NCBI GenBank assembly: GCA_035578155.1
Contig: JAPWDM010000008.1
Coordinates: 21,600,598-21,664,597 of the forward strand
From: Brachynemurus nebulosus
Taxonomy: Eukaryota; Arthropoda; Insecta; Neuroptera; Myrmeleontidae
Direction: 5' to 3'
DNA: 64,000 nt
The notes below the pieces were generated by a model. It saw nothing but the letters and a program-made list of their open reading frames with translations, did not search any database and was not told where the DNA came from. The translations under genes and the position numbers were made by a program. Positions 44,824 to 55,667 of this stretch are shown here, in pieces (the first letter of the stretch is position 1; the number at the start of each line of letters is the position of its first letter).

Positions 44824-46551
44824 ATGGAAAATAAAGCATCTACACCAATGATTCAAACACTTAATATTAAAATAAAGGAGGAGGGAAATTTACACGATTT
44901 AAATAATTTATTTTCGTCGGATCCGGTATATCAAAACGAAATAAAATTGGAATTGGAAAAAAACAGTAACGATAATAATGCCGATTCAGTAAACTTGACA
45001 AATTTACATACCGAAATTAAATTGGAAAGTGATGGAAACCATACTATGTTAAAAGGAAACAGTGTTTTATTAGACGAAAGTCAAGAAAATTATTTTTTTG
45101 AAAATTCTGTTGAATCAAAAATATCTACCGCATATATTAGTGGATCTGAGCAAGATAGTTTAAAGAATTGTGAAAAAACTGAAATCAGTGAAAGTTCATC
45201 CACGTCAGGTGCAAGCCATTTGAAAGAACAGAAAAGAAAACATAGTGTCAAAAAAGTTTTCAAATGTAATGTATGTTTTAAAACATTTTCCCATTCAAGT
45301 AGTTTGAAAACACATAAAAGAATACACACAGGAGAAAAACCATACAAATGTAATACGTGTTTGAAAACATTTTCTCAGTCAAGTTATCTAAAAGTACATA
45401 ATAGAATACATACAGGAGAAAAAGTGTACAAATGTAAGGTATGTAGTAAAACATTTTCTCGATCGAGTCATTTAATAAGACATGAAAGGATACACACAGG
45501 AGAAAAACCATGCAAGTGTAATACATGCAATAAAACATTTTCTCACTCGAGTACTTTCAAACGCCACCAAAGAATCCATACAGGAGAAAAACCATACGAA
45601 TGTAATCTATGTTTTAAAACATTTTCTCTCCTCAGCACCTTTAAAACACATGAAAGAACGCATACCGGAGAAAAACCGTACAAATGTAATATATGTAGTA
45701 GAACATTTTCCCAGTCACAGGTTTTGAGAATACATAAAAGAACACATACAGGAGAAAAACCGTTCAAATGTAATATATGTAGTAGAACATTTTCCCAATC
45801 ACAGGTTTTGAGAATACATAAAAGAACACATACCGGAGAAAAACCGTACAAATGTAATATATGTAGTAGAACATTTTCCCAGTCACAGATTTTGAAAAGA
45901 CATAAAAGAACACATACAGGAGAAAAACCGTTCAAATGTAATGTATGTTTTAAAAGATTTTTGTATTCATCAGCTTTGCGAGCACACGAAAGAAAACATA
46001 CCGGTGAAAAACCATTCAGCTGTAATATATGTAGTAAAAAATTTTCTACTGTTAGCTATTTGAAAATTCACAAAAGGATACATACAGGAGAAGAACCATT
46101 CAAATGTAATGTATGTTTTAAAACATTTCGTTATTATAATGTCCTAAAAAAACATGAAGGAATACATACGGGAAAAAACTGGTACGAATGTAATGTGTGT
46201 TTTAAAAGACTTTCTGATTCATCATCTTTAAAGCGACATAAAAGGATACATACCGGAGAAAAACCGTACAAATGTAATGTTTGTAATAAAGCATATTCTG
46301 ATGCGAGATATTTTAAAAAACATAAAATAGTACATACAAGAGAAAAATCAGTCAATTCCAGTACATGTAATGAAACATTATCCCAATCAAATTCATCAAA
46401 TAGTTTAGTAAATGATGAAAGGATACGTACAAAAAAAGTACCATTCAAATGCAATTTATGTTTTAAAACATTTTCCCACTCAAGTAGTTTGAGAGCACAT
46501 GAAAAAATACACATTTGCGAAAATCCATTCAAATTTGATGATATGTTTTAA
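44824..46551 (+). CDS. C2H2 zinc-finger protein, array copy 6 (14 fingers plus 1 dead finger)
   Basis: 575 residues, the longest of the array, starting MENKASTPM. N-terminus acidic with IKEE, IKLE and IKLE. Fingers 6, 7 and 8 are an internal triplication (SRTFSQSQ helices, 84-bp period; 6 and 7 are identical from the first Cys on). Fourteen fingers have complete ligands. The penultimate unit (SSTCNETLSQSNSSNSLVND and on) has lost one Cys and the His pair, and its linkers are changed (TREKSV, TKKVPF). The same dead unit is in copy 7. Ends [11 protein letters not shown]. Stop region is TTTTAAAACATTT, without the AATAAA overlap of copies 2-5. Confidence 0.94.
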   Translation: MENKASTPMIQTLNIKIKEEGNLHDLNNLFSSDPVYQNEIKLELEKNSNDNNADSVNLTNLHTEIKLESDGNHTMLKGNSVLLDESQENYFFENSVESKISTAYISGSEQDSLKNCEKTEISESSSTSGASHLKEQKRKHSVKKVFKCNVCFKTFSHSSSLKTHKRIHTGEKPYKCNTCLKTFSQSSYLKVHNRIHTGEKVYKCKVCSKTFSRSSHLIRHERIHTGEKPCKCNTCNKTFSHSSTFKRHQRIHTGEKPYECNLCFKTFSLLSTFKTHERTHTGEKPYKCNICSRTFSQSQVLRIHKRTHTGEKPFKCNICSRTFSQSQVLRIHKRTHTGEKPYKCNICSRTFSQSQILKRHKRTHTGEKPFKCNVCFKRFLYSSALRAHERKHTGEKPFSCNICSKKFSTVSYLKIHKRIHTGEEPFKCNVCFKTFRYYNVLKKHEGIHTGKNWYECNVCFKRLSDSSSLKRHKRIHTGEKPYKCNVCNKAYSDARYFKKHKIVHTREKSVNSSTCNETLSQSNSSNSLVNDERIRTKKVPFKCNLCFKTFSHSSSLRAHEKIHICENPFKFDDMF

Positions 46552-46575
46552 AACATTTAAATTAACAAAACTATT

Positions 46576-47745
46576 AAGGTATCATCACAGTGTGATTCTA
46601 CCGAAAAATAGTCAATTTTCACAATTTTTTTTTTCGGATGGATGGATATTGTATTCGACAATACAATAGTATATTACGTGATTGAGGTTGTAAGTTGCAT
46701 ATTACACACGAGCGAAAAAGTTATGCAAGAGCCGCGCAGCGGTGAGTGTGCAATATGCCTTACAACCGAGTTACATACTATACTTTATCTACGACTAATA
46801 TGAAATTCACAACAAACGATAAAATTTTGGTACAAATCTACAAATACCAATACATTAAAATTATGTAGTATTTGAAATTTATTAAAAACAAACGTAAACA
46901 TTCAGTTGCTAGGTAAAATTTTTGTACAGATTCTAATATGTATATCACTGTATACCTAACCTGCGATAATTCGAAACTCTCTATAATTCAAAGGTATCAC
47001 GAGTTCCCTACAAAATCTCTTTATATTTCGAACTAAAACAATACATTTTTATACACTTGGTAATTCGAACGAAAAAATCATGGCTACGTAATAAAACGAC
47101 GCGTTAATTCGAACTCATCGGTGTCAAACACACGACAATTCAAAGTTACAGAGAGAAAGAGACAGAAAGATTGTACGTACACTTTGAGACAAGTTCAAGT
47201 TCATTCATCGCAAATGCTTAAAAAATTAAAATTTAACTGCGATAATTCGAACCTCTCTATAATTCGTAATATTTTAAAAGTCCCTCGAGTTTCGAATTAA
47301 CGAAAGTCGACTGTATATATAATATATAATACAAGAATTAATAAAAGTGTAGTAGGCGTTAGTTTTTTTCATGTATATGCGTGTAAAAGGCCATTTTTTG
47401 TACAGCTGGATGGATATATATGGCTGTACGTAAAAGGTAGCTTACTTTGATAGTATTTTGTACAATAAACATGCTAAAAAAGCTCCCATAGGAACCTAGC
47501 GGCTTACCTACAGATTGATAATCCATTTGATTTTTTTTTTTTTTTCAGATAACTGACCGCTGCCACTTTTTTCAAAAAATTGTAATAATTATAAAAAATA
47601 AAAACAAGTAATAAAAATATTTTTGTATTGTCAAATAGTGGTATTAATTGTAAAAAAATTCATCCCCATTCCTCCATCCTATTTATCCAAAAAAAATTGT
47701 GAAAATTGACTATTTTTCGGTAGAATCACACTGTGATGGTTCCTT
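46576..47745. mobile_element. TIR element (CACAGTGTGATTCTACCG ends), 1.17 kb
   Basis: Inverted ends of about 55 bp include ATCACAGTGTGATTCTACCG and AAAAATAGTCAATTTTCAC. The flank after copy 7 (ATTAACACAAACACGAATTT near 56650) shows the uninterrupted site. The target duplication is not clear. The interior shares blocks with 56763-57010 and 57665-57790, and holds a truncated pogo-type MITE. Superfamily not assigned. Confidence 0.7.
46955..47313. mobile_element. pogo-type MITE, family C, 5'-truncated copy
   Basis: Matches 20017-20393 from CCTGCGATAATTCGAAACTC to the right end CTG-TA; the left terminal repeat is missing. Confidence 0.75.
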
Positions 47746-48366
47746 CACACAAACACGAATTTGAAAAGTTATGAAAAAATTCATATTTTTAAAAAAAACG
47801 TCGAATATACCTGTTACAAAAGTCCATTTTATTTTAGATATTTTATTTATAAAAGTAATTTATAATTAGGTATATGACATGTATAGGATGTACGTATAAA
47901 ATTATACACAATAAATTTTTATTTTTTTTAAATTTGATTAATTTTGTTTTGTAATAAATGATCCTGACTTGATTTCCAAAAAGGAGAACCTGCCTGATTT
48001 TTTAATTACGACACTAGCGTTCATGGTGGCTGTATTTAGCATTTTTTTTTTATAGGAAAGACAATTGACGGTTTAGTGTAAATAGGTATTTTGAATTTAA
48101 GTTTTCATATTTTTATAAAAACTGTCAAGTGATAAATACAATTATTATAAAAAGCTGTTTTAGAGATGTCCAAGTGGGTAATTTACATGATTCTGGTTAT
48201 AAGAAAAGAAAAAACCCAAGCCCTAAGCGTGTCTGTAAAAAATTGTGGATAGCAGTGTGTCAGTGAGTGGTTCGAATTTCGATACCGCTTAAGTGTGTCA
48301 GTCACACAACAACTATAGCCGTGTTCAGATCGATTGTTATCAACCAGTTTCAACAATAAGCGAATA
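47746..48366 (+). repeat. Duplicated downstream block of copy 6
   Basis: Shared with the flank of copy 7. 47751-47840 matches 56654-56760 (CACGAATTTGAAAAGTTATG). 47975-48210 matches 57000-57195 and 57910-58130 (GAACCTGC, CGACACTAGCGTTCATGG, GATGTCCAAGTGGG). From about 48210 the sequence departs and the match resumes near 52748. No gene. Confidence 0.65.
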
Positions 48367-48555
48367 CCATAGAGATACATGGAGAGACAACTTAAAAAGT
48401 CGTTTAAAAAGTTAAATAGTCATTAAAGAAAAAGATAACAGCAGTCAATTGTATTTCTATACTATATTTTATCTTTATCTAATAAATGACAAAATATATT
48501 TGTTAAAGGAATGCTAACTTTGAGTCAGGAATAAAAAAAGATACATATACCTTTA

Positions 48556-49565
48556 CGCTCCTTTCACATTATACGGTTTTTGCCGTACGGCAAAAAACCG
48601 TACGGTCGCATTTTTTTAGTGTAGTGAAGAAGAGCATTGGACCTTTCACATTACACGGTCACGGCAAAATGCCGTTGCCGTGCCGTGTAGCAGCCGTCTC
48701 TTGCCACTGGACTTCACGGTTGCCGTACGGCGTTTTTAGCTCAGTAGTGTATATCAAGTGGTCAGCGTAAGTCTAGAAAATTGTAACTAGTTGGGAGCCC
48801 AGCGGGAGCCCGACACGGCTTCAGACATCTAGTCTCTCGCTGACCGTCGCCGAACACACAGTCCATTGTAAATACATTATTACCCATTGTTGGTTGAACT
48901 GCACTCTTTTCTCTCTCTGGTAATACGTGTGATGTAGTCGTGTGTGTAAATACGCACACTACTATACAACACGAAACCAATACCACTGCAAACTGTGTAC
49001 CTACACGACGGAGTGGGAGAAATTTTACGTCACCCACTTGCGACAAGTGGAACAGTGTGATTTGGTTACTAGTTTGGCTCCTTGGTGTATATAATTAAAT
49101 GGATGCTTTCACATTAGACGGCTTTTTAACGTACGGCATTAACAATTTTTTGTTGAATTTCATGTTAATTATTAATTTTATTTGTGAAATGGATTAAACT
49201 AATGTTGAATGTGATAACCAATATTTTAATAGATTGTATGTAATTTCGAAATTGTGTGTTTTGATGTTAAGTTCGTTAAGAAATTAATCAAATGAGTCTG
49301 TAAACATCCGAAAATAGTTGAAAAACTTATTTTCGTAATTTTTCAGGTCTTCAAAGAGTGTGATAATAAATAATCCTACTTTCTATTTCCTCTGATTTAT
49401 AAAATTAACATTAATGACACTTATTACTTGTATAATGTTGCAAGTCGAATAAAGATATTCAGTTTACAACGGCAAAATCCGTGCAATGTGAAAGCAACAA
49501 TATCACGGCAAAAAGTCGTACGGTTTTTTCCCGTACGGCGAAAACCGTACAATGTGAAAGGAGCG
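48556..49565. mobile_element. Harbinger-type element, 1.0 kb
   Basis: Inverted ends CGCTCCTTTCACATTATACG and CGCTCCTTTCACATTGTACG, flanked by TTA (48553-48555 and 49566-49568). Subterminal GTACGGTTTT/CCGTACGG palindromes recur at both sides and near 48650 and 49100. A diverged R1 copy lies inside (48859-49084). No transposase. Confidence 0.75.
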
Positions 49566-49864
49566 TTAATGTCGTGTTGTCACACTCCTATCAATTGTTT
49601 ATGTTGGAGTTTTTGTTGTCATAGATCGCATTTGTTTACAACATACTTGCTTCAAAAATAGATACATAGTTGGCCATCCATGTATATCACTGGCGAATAC
49701 ATATATAGTAATAATAATATGCATGTACCGAAACACTGGCATACATGTGGATATACACATGTAGTGTAGTCCCTTCTTCCTACAGACAGTGTGACGTTGA
49801 TACACACAATATCGCACATCCACTTATACACTGATACGAGATTTATGTTGTAACATGTTGTGCG

Positions 49865-50189
49865 CATAGAACACTAGAAGCCAACTAACATAAAAAAAGT
49901 GAAATTCGCTTGGAGTCATTTGTTAGTCAGTCACAGCTTAAGGCATTAGTCCGTCAGTAGTCGTCGTCGAGTCAACACACCATTATATTAACAATATACC
50001 CATTGTTAGTTGAGCACGTTGAACAGCTCTCTCTGGTAATACGTGTGATGTGATTGTATGTGTGTATACACATACTACTACAAAAAACCAAACTAATACA
50101 CTGCAAACAGTGTGTATGTACACAAACAGACTACGTCACAAACTCATTACAAGTGGAACAGAGGCAAAGCCAATCTAGTTTGTCCCCTT
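49865..50189 (+). repeat. Interspersed repeat R1, copy 3
   Basis: Nearly identical to 344-665, differing by a 3-base insertion (CGTCGTCGAG) and a few substitutions, so both are recent. Starts CATAGAACACTAGAAGCC. Non-coding. Confidence 0.75.
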
Positions 50190-50639
50190 GGTTGTGCGTT
50201 TGAAGTACATAGGAACTCCAATATAACGTACTCCAATATAACGTAGCGAATGGTGGGGTACCCCTCTCACAGATTTGAAGACGTGAGATTGTATTTGTGT
50301 AAAGGTATACATAATCGTCAATTCAGGGGCGTAGCAAATTTATGTGAGGGTCTGAGAAGTTCCCATATTTTCTCACATACACACGCATAGCATTTACACA
50401 TAGCCATAGGTACTTTAAAACAAATAAATATAATCAGTGTAAATATATACACATTTACAACTATGAACTTGTTCAAAAATATTCAGATTCCTGTGAACTT
50501 TTACAGTAAATTTATCAACACCAACAAAAAATAACATCAATATACAGACATACACGTGCATATTATTTCACGTACTCGTATATGCGTACGTAGACACATA
50601 TTTGTGCATATACACATCGACTTCACGATTTGATTGGTT

Positions 50640-51050
50640 ATGGAAAAAAAGCCAGATAACAAATTCTGATAAAAGTTCCAGAATATTCTATTCCAAAAAT
50701 AGCAAAGATGTCGAAAAACCGACTTCACCATTTGATAGTCTACCAAAGAAGAGACTAAACAGCGGAACTCAGCTAAAGTTCTAGAAAGTTCTATTCGGGA
50801 TCTAGCAAAGATATCGACAAACTAACTTCACTATCGAATTGGTCTTCGAATGAAAGCATAAATAACAAAACTTTAGCAATGTTTCAGAATGTACTATTCG
50901 AGAACTAGCAAAGATATCGGGAAACTAACTTCACCATCGAATTGGTCTTCGAACAAGAGCATAAATAACAAAAATTTAGCAATGTTCTAGAATGTTCTAT
51001 TCAAGAACTAGCAAAGATATCGGGAAACTGACTTCGCCATCGAATTGGTC
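50640..51050. repeat. 103-bp tandem repeat, about four units
   Basis: AGCAAAGAT recurs at 50701, 50804, 50907 and 51010, exactly 103 bp apart, with surrounding GTTCTAGAATGTTCTATTC and AACTGACTTCGCCATCG sequence in each. The first unit is the most diverged. The preceding 50190-50640 shows no feature. Confidence 0.85.
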
Positions 51051-51429
51051 ATCAACTAACAATGGGTATATTGTTAATACAATGGTGTGTTGACTCGACG
51101 ACGACTACTGACGGACTAATGCCTTAAGCTGTGACTGGCTTACAAATGACTCCAAGCAAATTTCACTTTTTTCATGTTAGTTGGCTTCTAGTGTTCTATG
51201 ACTGTGATCTATGACAACAAAAACTCCAACATAAACAATTGATACGAGTGTGACAACAAGATATTAAAAGTTTAGTGTATCTTTGTTTATTCCTGACTCA
51301 AAGTTAGCATTCCTTTAACTTTTTAAGTGATTGACGAGTTAACTCGTCCTGCAATATGGCGGCTCAAAATGCTGTCATATATATATATTCACTGGGACAG
51401 GTGCCGCCATCTGTGACAATACGGTATAA

Positions 51430-52133
51430 TCTATATACATATAATAAAATAGTAACGAGACAATTTCTGTACATGGAATATTTTTGGAAAATTGTACTGG
51501 TACTGTAAATAGTTATCGGTGTAGATACCAAAACAGCGATTTTTAGAATTTTTGTCTATCTCTCTGTCTGTCGGTTCACGCATCACGCAAAAACTATTGG
51601 ACGGATTTTAATGAAATTTGGTGTGATGATAACTTATTACCTGGGTCAACATCTAAAATACTTTTTCCTCCGGGAAAATTTCTCATTCCCACGGGAAAAT
51701 GGAAAAATCATTTTGAGCATGTGCACACATTAGGCAAAAACTATTGGACGGATTTTAATAAAATTTGGTGTAGTGATAACTTATTATCTAGGGCAACATC
51801 TAAGATACTTTTTACTCTGGGAAAATACCTCATTCCCACGGGAAAATAGAAAAACTATTTTGTGCATGTGCACGTATTACGCAAAAACTATTGGACAGAT
51901 TTTGATGAAATTTGGTCTGGTGATAACCTATTACTTGGGTCAACATTTAAGATACTTTTTACTCCGGGAAAATTCCTCATTTCTACAGGAAAATAGAAAA
52001 ACCATTTTGAGCATGTGTGTGCATTACACAACAATTATTATTCTTTGCAAGTTCTATATAATTATTACACTTAAATACTTCTCATTGAGTTTATAACAAT
52101 GCTTTACGCGAACGACGTCGCGGGTACGGCTAG
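51430..52133 (+). mobile_element. Helitron-like element 2 with a 147-bp triplication
   Basis: 5' TCTATATACATATAATAAAA; 3' hairpin CGCGA...TCGCG, then GGGTACGGCTAG followed by T. The unit with GCAAAAACTATTGGACGG starts at 51587, 51734 and 51881, a period of exactly 147 bp. No Rep/helicase; the open frame through it is an accident of the repeat. Confidence 0.65.
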
Positions 52134-52395
52134 TTCTAAATAATATTCAATTTTATCAACATTGTTTATCAACATAGTTTAGTATAATTTGTTTTTTGTA
52201 AATTCCTAGGGTTCACTTTCTTAATGTTGGGATCTTTGATTTTTTTCTTCTTCTTTTTTTGTAGCCTTATTTATTGTACTTATCACTTGGCAGTAAAAAG
52301 TCAGGCATTTTGAGACAAAAAAATTTTACCATATGGTTTGTTTAAAAGGTTAACTTTCTAGACGATTTTTTAAGTTGTCTCCAAGGAGTCAAACT

Positions 52396-52722
52396 AAATT
52401 GTCTATGTCTCTGTTCCACTTGTAATGAGTTTGTGACGTAAAATCTCCCCACTCTGTTGGTGTAGATACACACTGTTTGCAGTGGTATTGGTTTGGTGTG
52501 TGTAGTAGTGTGCGTATTCACACACACTACTACAACACACGTATTACCAGAGAGAGAAATGTGTGCTGTTCAACTAACAATGTCTAACAATGTAATATAA
52601 TGCACTGTACGTTCGGTGACGGACAGCGACTGACTACATGGCTTAAGCTGTGACAGGCCTACAAATGGCTCCAAGCGAATTACACTTTTTTGATATTTGT
52701 TGGCTTCTAGTGTTCTATGGTT
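52396..52722 (-). repeat. Interspersed repeat R1, inverted copy
   Basis: Reverse complement of R1: TCTGTTCCACTTGTAATGAG at one end, GGCTTCTAGTGTTCTATGG at the other. More diverged than 344-665. A partial inverted copy also lies at 51059-51200. Confidence 0.7.
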
Positions 52723-52746
52723 GTCTCTCTATGTATCTCTCTATGG

Positions 52747-53170
52747 AAAAAACTTATGTCAAAATGGTCATGAATACGACGTTCAAGAAGCACAATATAC
52801 CGATGTACGAAGGGGCATAATACAGCAATCCCCCGAAGAACACGATTAATTCAAAAGCTAATAAAGATAATATAGAAGCTCGCATTTCCATTTGAGAGTG
52901 TTCCATTTGAGAATAAGTACTGTACCGCTTTTCGTATCGTATAATCGTACGAACACGAGTGCCATCTTTGATTTAGACACTTTAGACACTTTTTTCGTCT
53001 CCTTGTCTAATTTCCCCCCAAAGGCCATAATTGGGCCATAATTGAATCCATTGAATATATAGGTACATACCTGTACAAAAAATTTTTTTTTGTATGTAAT
53101 CTTTGATCTAACCGTTTAGAATTGTTGAAATTACAAAATTTTAAGGAATTTTTGGTAAAGAAAAAAGAAA
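52747..53170 (+). other. Spacer upstream of copy 7
   Basis: 52748-52800 resumes the duplicated flank (GTCAAAATGG, TTCAAGAAGCACAATAT). 52860-52923 is a fragment of pogo MITE family B ending in ACTG-TA, followed by inverted R2 (52930-53015). ATTACAAAATTTTAAGGAA precedes the ATG, as in copy 6. No gene. Confidence 0.5.
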
Positions 53171-54643
53171 ATGGAAAATAAAGCATCTGCACCAGTGATT
53201 CAAACACTTAATACTAAAATAAAGGAGGAGCAAAATTTAAACGATTTAAATAATGCATTTTCATCGGATCTTGGATATCAAAACGAAATAAAATTGGAAG
53301 TGGAAAAAACCAGTAACGATAATAATGTCGATTCAGTAAACTTGACAAGTTTACACACCGAAATTAAATTGGAAAGTGACGAAAACCATATGTTAAAAGG
53401 AAACAGTATTTTATTTAACGAAAGTCAAGAAAATTATTTTTATGAAAATTCTGTTGAATCAAAAATATCTACCGCATATATTAGTGGATCTGAGCAAGAT
53501 AGTTTAAAGAATTGTGAAAAAACTGAAATCAGTGTAAATTCATCCACGTCAAATGCAAGCCATTCGGAAAAACAGAAAAGAAGACAGAGTGGCAAAAAAG
53601 TTTTCAAATGTAATGTTTGTTGTAAAACATTTTCTCAATCAAGTCGTTTGAAAACACATAAAAGAATGCACACAGGAGAAAAACCATACAAATGTAACGT
53701 ATGTAGTAAAACATTTTCTAGGTTAGACGTTTTGGGAGCACATAAAAGGATACACACAGGAGAAAAACCTCACAAATGTAACGTATGTAGTAAAAAATTT
53801 TCTCAGTCACGCGATTTAAAAGCACATGAAAGAACACATACAGGAGAAAAACCGTACAAATGTAATATATGTAATAGAACATTTTCCCAGTCACAAGTTT
53901 TAAGAATACACAAAAGAGTACATACAGGAGAAAAACCATACAAATGTAATACATGCAATAAAACATTCTCTCACTTTAGTACTTTCAAAGGTCACGAAAG
54001 GATCCATACAGGAGAAAAACCATACGAATGTAATCTGTGTTTTAAAACATTTTCTCTTCATGGTAGCTTACAAAAACATGAAAGAACGCATACCGGAGAA
54101 AAACCGTACAAATGTAATATATGTTTTAAACGATTTTCGTATTCATCAGGTTTACGGTTACATAAAAGAACACATACGGGCGAAAAACCGTACAAATGTA
54201 ATGTATGTTTTAAACGATTTTTGGATTTATCAGCTTTGCGAAAACACGAAAGAATACATACCGGTGAAAAACCATTCAGCTGTAATATATGTAGTAAAAA
54301 ATTTTCTAGCACCGGCATTTTGAAAGTACATAAAAGAATACACGCAAGAGAAGAACCGTACAAATGTAATGTATGTAATGAAACATATTCTGATGCGAGA
54401 TATTTGAAAAAACATCAAATAATACATACAAGAGAAAAATCAGTGAGTTTCAGTACATGTAATGAAACATTATCCCAGTCAAATTCGTCAAACAGTTTAG
54501 TAAATGTTGAAAGAATACGTACAAAAAAAGTACCATTCAAATGTAATTTATGTTTTAAAACATTTTCCCACACAAAAAGTTTGAGAGCACATGAAAAAGT
54601 ACACATTTGCGAAAATCCATTCAAATTTGATGATATGTTTTAA
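53171..54643 (+). CDS. C2H2 zinc-finger protein, array copy 7 (11 fingers plus 1 dead finger)
   Basis: 490 residues, starting MENKASAPV, closest to copy 6. Acidic N-terminus with IKEE, IKLE and IKLE. Eleven complete fingers, then the same dead unit as copy 6 (SFSTCNETLSQSNSSNSLVN, lacking one Cys and the His pair), then a final good finger and [11 protein letters not shown]. Relative to copy 6 it lacks the triplicated SQSQ finger block and has different fingers 2-3. The stop TAA (54641-54643) lies inside the TTAA target of a transposon, which begins at the very next base. Confidence 0.94.
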   Translation: MENKASAPVIQTLNTKIKEEQNLNDLNNAFSSDLGYQNEIKLEVEKTSNDNNVDSVNLTSLHTEIKLESDENHMLKGNSILFNESQENYFYENSVESKISTAYISGSEQDSLKNCEKTEISVNSSTSNASHSEKQKRRQSGKKVFKCNVCCKTFSQSSRLKTHKRMHTGEKPYKCNVCSKTFSRLDVLGAHKRIHTGEKPHKCNVCSKKFSQSRDLKAHERTHTGEKPYKCNICNRTFSQSQVLRIHKRVHTGEKPYKCNTCNKTFSHFSTFKGHERIHTGEKPYECNLCFKTFSLHGSLQKHERTHTGEKPYKCNICFKRFSYSSGLRLHKRTHTGEKPYKCNVCFKRFLDLSALRKHERIHTGEKPFSCNICSKKFSSTGILKVHKRIHAREEPYKCNVCNETYSDARYLKKHQIIHTREKSVSFSTCNETLSQSNSSNSLVNVERIRTKKVPFKCNLCFKTFSHTKSLRAHEKVHICENPFKFDDMF

Positions 54644-54662
54644 CCCCTTAAGGGATGTGGGA

Positions 54663-55225
54663 TAGGGATGATCGATATTAGAAAAACATCGATGTTAACA
54701 TCGATTCAAGAGTATCGATATACGATATATATCAAAAGAAAGACATCGATGTTCGAAAACATCGATGTTTCTGTAGCAAAATAAACAACCATTATAATCT
54801 ATTATTTTATTTATTAAAAATTAACATTGCCAGTATTTATTTGGTACACTTTGCAAAAAAGTCACTTTGTTAGAAATTTCCCTTTTAATCTGTTCCTTTG
54901 TTGATACAAATGCTGCCCAGCTTCTGAAAAAAGTCTCTCTGAAGCTGTTGAAGTTATTGTGAAATACAAATATTTAATGGCAATTTTTTTCAAGTTTGGA
55001 TAAGTGGATCCTACAACTTGCCATAAAAGTAATGGATCTTGTTTTAAATCAGCGACAGGACTTTATAAATACTGGATAGCTTAGAGTAATATCGATGTTT
55101 CGATATTATTCTTATAACATCGATGTGTCGATGTTATCGAGGACATAACATCGATGTTTTTACATCGATGTTTTGCCCCTAAACATCGATGTTTTTCTAA
55201 CATCGATGAATATCGATCATCCCTA
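54663..55225 (-). mobile_element. hAT element, 563 bp, nested
   Basis: TAGGGATGATCGATATT at the left and its inverse at the right. 8-bp duplications ATGTGGGA (54655-54662) and ATGTGGGG (55226-55233). Both subterminal regions repeat AACATCGATGTTT in tandem and inverted form. Confidence 0.9.
54862..55056 (-). pseudogene. hAT transposase C-terminal dimerisation domain
   Basis: An open frame of about 64 codons reads DPLLLWQVV, YPNLKKIAIKYL, TSTASERLFSEAG and QRNRLKGKFLTK, then stop. This is the conserved hAT C-terminal dimerisation motif (TSA.SERVFS.AG). All other transposase sequence is deleted. Confidence 0.9.
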
Positions 55226-55520
55226 ATGTGGGGCATATTTGTCCCCCGTTTTACGCAATACTGGTACGATTTAAAACATTTGTAAGTTTTTATTGTTATT
55301 CTTCTATAGTAGTTTAATAATTTTATGCATTGGCAACGAAATAACCTATCAATTTTCAAAAAAAACCTTGCTACAAAGTTGCGAAGTTGTCCGTTATTAA
55401 TTTTTAGTTTCAATTTATTTAAAAATTTTTGTGCGTTATAAGTTATTGCAATTAAAACTTATCAATCTTGGTAAGTAAATTATGATGAAATAAGTAAAGT
55501 AGAATATTTTAATCACTTAA

Positions 55521-55636
55521 GGGGAGGTTTACTCGAGAGTCCTTAAAAATTATGTATTTAGAATTTTTTTCTCAAGAACGGAAGTAAATATCAATTTCAA
55601 ATTTTGTACACATATTTATTAAGTATTAAACTATAC

Positions 55637-55667
<31 letters not shown>

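Larger units (their letters stand above)
48367..52746. mobile_element. Composite 4.4-kb insertion with inverted ends
   Basis: The left end is CCATAGAGATACATGGAGAG and the right end is its approximate inverse, CTCTATGTATCTCTCTATGG. It separates two halves of a flank that is continuous after copy 7 (57195-57245). Inside are a Harbinger-type element, R1 copies in both orientations, a 103-bp tandem array and a Helitron-like element. No transposase is found, and the target duplication is unclear. Confidence 0.45.

Noticed and set aside
51773..52096. 107-codon ORF
   Set aside because: Lies in the 147-bp tandem units of a Helitron-like element and merely repeats ITYYLGQHLRYFLL.
55081..55413. 110-codon minus ORF at the edge of the nested hAT
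   Set aside because: Its C-terminal half is the AACATCGATGTTT subterminal repeat and the rest is A+T-rich flank; no domain.
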